This document shows, one piece after another, positions 3,952 to 5,952 of a stretch of 5,952 nt of DNA; positions within the stretch are counted from its first letter, which is position 1; every line of letters begins with the position of its first letter. Both the position numbers and the translations under genes were made by a program. This DNA comes from Propionibacterium sp. (GTDB taxonomy: Bacteria; Actinomycetota; Actinomycetes; Propionibacteriales; Propionibacteriaceae), in NCBI GenBank assembly GCA_012719335.1, contig JAAYAO010000438.1, forward strand, positions 1-5,952. The letters are read 5' to 3'. The notes beneath the pieces were generated by a model that was given only the letters and a program-made list of their open reading frames with translations, made no database searches and was not told where the DNA came from.

Positions 3952-5952
3952 ACACCGATGATCGCGACCGGACAGCACCCGCGCCGGAATCGCACCACGA
4001 TGCCCCCGACGCACCCCCGGCCGGCCCCGGTGACACCGACGCCCCCACCGGCCCCACCCGTCGGCAATTCCTCATCGGCTCCGCCGCGACGGTGGGTGGC
4101 GTCGCCGCGGTCGGTTACATGTTCCGCGACGGCTTCGAGGACCCGTTCACCGAACCCACCCAGCACGGCACCGGCGACTTCGTCGACAGCTACACCGCTC
4201 GCGACGTCATCCACTCCATGTGCATGCAGTGCAACACCTTCTGCACCATCAAGGTGCGGCTGGTCGATGGTGGTGACACCGGCGCGACGGCGTTGGTGCG
4301 CAAGGTCGCCGGCAACCCGTACTCCCCACTGACCACCCAGCCGGTGGGGCCCCTGCCCTACGACACACCCTTGGAAACCGCCGTCCTCGGTACCGCGACG
4401 ATGTCCCGGGACTCGCGCTCGCGGTCGGGAGGCATTGCCTGCCTGAAGGGGCAGGCCGGTCCCCAGATCGTCCATGACAGGAAGCGGATTCGCAAGCCCA
4501 TGAAGCGGGTCGGTGACCGTGGCTCGGGCAAGTGGCGGACGATCACCTGGGAGGAGGCCCTCTCGATCATCCTCGACGGTGATCAGGAACTGGGGACGCC
4601 CGGGCTCACGTCCTGGTACAAGCACGCTCCCCAGGACGCGGTGATGGCGGATTGGGAGGCCGTGCAGAACGGGGCCACCTCCCAGCAGGAGTTCGAGGCG
4701 ACCTGGGGTGACGCGCTGATCGACCCGCAACGCCCCGAGCTCGGCCCGAAGTCGAACCTGCTGGCCATCCTCGGTGGTGACCGGATGGCGATGATCGGGC
4801 AACGTTGGGCCCTGCAGTCGTTCGGCACCATCAACCAGTTCAACCACGGCGGTACCTGTGGTGTCACCGGTGTGGTCGCCAATGCCCGCAGTCACCCGAC
4901 GACCGGGTACCAGCGGATGTACATGGACATCGACCACTGCCGCTACCTCGTGGTCTGGGGGAGTGAACCGCTGACGGCCCAGAAGGGCCCGACCTGGCTC
5001 GCCCCACGTATCGGCCGAGCCCGCGAGAACGGCATGAAGATGGCCGTCATCGACCCGCGGATGTCCAAGACCGGCGAGAAGGCCGACCAGTGGTTGCCGG
5101 TGAAACCCGGTTACGACGCGCAACTCGCCTGGGGAATGATCCGCTACATCATCGAGAACAAGCGGTACGACGAGCAGTACCTGCGCGCATCGGGGGAGCG
5201 AGCCGCAGCCGGGATCGGGGAACCGACCTGGTCGGACGCGACACACCTGGTCAAGGTGGACGACCCGAAACGGGGCAAGCTCAGCATGGTCGACCTCGGC
5301 CGGGCCGAAGAGCCGCAACCCGACCCGGAGACCGGCACCAAGCCGGATCCCGAATCGGTCTGTCTGGTCGGCGGCGAACCCACCGGCGCGGACACGGCCA
5401 CCGGGTTGGCCGATCTGGACGTCGACACCACGATCGAGACCCCCGACGGCTCGATGCGGGTGAAATCGGTGTTCCGACTCCTCACCGAACGGGCGATGGC
5501 GAAGGAGATGGACGAGTACGCCGACGAGTCGGGCATCGCGCGAGCCCAGATCGAGGACGTGGCGCATCAGTTGACAGCGCACGGTAAGCAGGCAGGCATC
5601 ATGAGCTATCGCGGTGCGGCGATGCACGCCAACGGCTTCGACGCGATCCGGGCGATCGGCTACCTCAACTTCCTGATCGGCAACCACGACTGGAAGGGCG
5701 GCCACATCGGCGCGCAGAAGGGATACTCGCCGTACGAGGGTCGCTACGACCTGCGCAAGGTGAACGAACCACGCGCCGCCTGGGGCACTCCGGTGACCCG
5801 GGAGAAGACCAAGTACGAGGACACCTCGTACTTCGAGCAGGACGGATACCCGGCGAAACGTCGCTGGTACCAGTTCCCCGGCAACCTCTGCCACGAGGTG
5901 ATCCCGTCGGTCGAGGCCGAGTACCCCTACACCCTCAATGCGTTGTTCATCC
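3948..5952 (+). CDS. Tat-exported molybdopterin oxidoreductase catalytic subunit (TtrA/SrdA-like), 3'-truncated by the window edge
   Basis: The 668 residues present are the N-terminal part of a bis-MGD molybdoenzyme; TtrA-type proteins run to about 1000, so roughly a third is missing. A twin-arginine signal, TRRQFLIGS (37-45), with a hydrophobic stretch to about 58 indicates export to the outer face of the membrane. The [4Fe-4S] cysteines are C92, C95, C99 and probably C165. The 65 residues between the last two are far more than in most relatives and resemble TtrA-type proteins, including RKVAGNPYSPL (118-128) and LPYDTPLET (136-144). WEEAL (201-205) and the cofactor-binding region follow. 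C304, in NHGGTCG (299-305), is a candidate Mo ligand. Other family stretches are VWGSEP, VIDPRMSKTGEKAD and LNFLIGNHDWKGG. The GTG start is fixed by a strong ribosome site, the 4-nt overlap with the NrfD stop and the lack of other ATG or GTG starts before the Tat motif. Residues 1-36 form an unusually long Asp/Pro/Ala-rich region ahead of the signal. Superfamily assignment is firm; the substrate is not determined. Confidence 0.92.
   Translation, partial: MNTDDRDRTAPAPESHHDAPDAPPAGPGDTDAPTGPTRRQFLIGSAATVGGVAAVGYMFRDGFEDPFTEPTQHGTGDFVDSYTARDVIHSMCMQCNTFCTIKVRLVDGGDTGATALVRKVAGNPYSPLTTQPVGPLPYDTPLETAVLGTATMSRDSRSRSGGIACLKGQAGPQIVHDRKRIRKPMKRVGDRGSGKWRTITWEEALSIILDGDQELGTPGLTSWYKHAPQDAVMADWEAVQNGATSQQEFEATWGDALIDPQRPELGPKSNLLAILGGDRMAMIGQRWALQSFGTINQFNHGGTCGVTGVVANARSHPTTGYQRMYMDIDHCRYLVVWGSEPLTAQKGPTWLAPRIGRARENGMKMAVIDPRMSKTGEKADQWLPVKPGYDAQLAWGMIRYIIENKRYDEQYLRASGERAAAGIGEPTWSDATHLVKVDDPKRGKLSMVDLGRAEEPQPDPETGTKPDPESVCLVGGEPTGADTATGLADLDVDTTIETPDGSMRVKSVFRLLTERAMAKEMDEYADESGIARAQIEDVAHQLTAHGKQAGIMSYRGAAMHANGFDAIRAIGYLNFLIGNHDWKGGHIGAQKGYSPYEGRYDLRKVNEPRAAWGTPVTREKTKYEDTSYFEQDGYPAKRRWYQFPGNLCHEVIPSVEAEYPYTLNALFI

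Noticed and set aside
3777..5894. 705-residue open frame on the minus strand opposite the catalytic subunit gene
   Set aside because: It is opposite a clear molybdoenzyme gene. Long antisense frames arise in G+C-rich genes with strong third-position bias, and the product shows no recognisable domain.
1..5952. tRNA, rRNA, CRISPR arrays, insertion sequences or transposase genes
   Set aside because: I saw no cloverleaf-like sequence, regularly spaced repeats, terminal inverted repeats or transposase motifs on either strand.

Overview
This is a G+C-rich bacterial window. Synonymous third positions are almost always G or C, GTG starts are used, and the promoter elements look like TANNNT. Together with a dispersed repeat of the type common in actinobacterial genomes, this points to an actinobacterium; genus cannot be set from the sequence alone. 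All real genes are on the + strand, and both ends of the window cut through a gene.

Layout. (1) 3-1178: the 3' part of a gene for an acidic protein I do not recognise. (2) 1179-1251: a short spacer holding a 19-bp element resembling the actinobacterial GGTTTCGACAGGCTCAACC repeat, then a probable leaderless promoter. (3) 1252-1821: a TorD/DmsD/NarJ-type chaperone for molybdoenzyme maturation. (4) 1822-1956: a dense regulatory interval with a candidate sigma-70 promoter, a perfect 9-bp inverted repeat over its -10 and start region, a 13-bp perfect palindrome and a weaker 22-bp dyad. (5) 1957-2643: a subunit with four [4Fe-4S] clusters (DmsB/PsrB/TtrB type). (6) 2653-3951: a polytopic NrfD/PsrC-type quinone-linked membrane subunit. 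(7) 3948 to the right edge: a Tat-exported molybdopterin (complex iron-sulfur molybdoenzyme, CISM) catalytic subunit, 668 residues present and no stop reached.

How it works together. Genes 5-7 are tightly coupled (9-nt gap, then a 4-nt GTGA overlap) in the order FeS subunit, membrane subunit, catalytic subunit. This B-C-A order is that of ttrBCA (tetrathionate reductase) and srdBCA (selenate reductase), and the catalytic sequence looks closest to that TtrA/SrdA-like branch. The likely picture is a quinol-linked respiratory reductase on the outer face of the membrane. NrfD oxidises quinol, the FeS subunit passes electrons on, and the bis-MGD subunit reduces an exported electron acceptor. The FeS subunit has no signal peptide and probably travels through Tat bound to the catalytic subunit, whose folding would be checked by the upstream TorD-like protein. 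The substrate (tetrathionate, selenate, arsenate, polysulfide, thiosulfate or other) cannot be read from the sequence. I see nothing that must be a wholly new system; the operator-like region before the operon and the substrate are the open questions.
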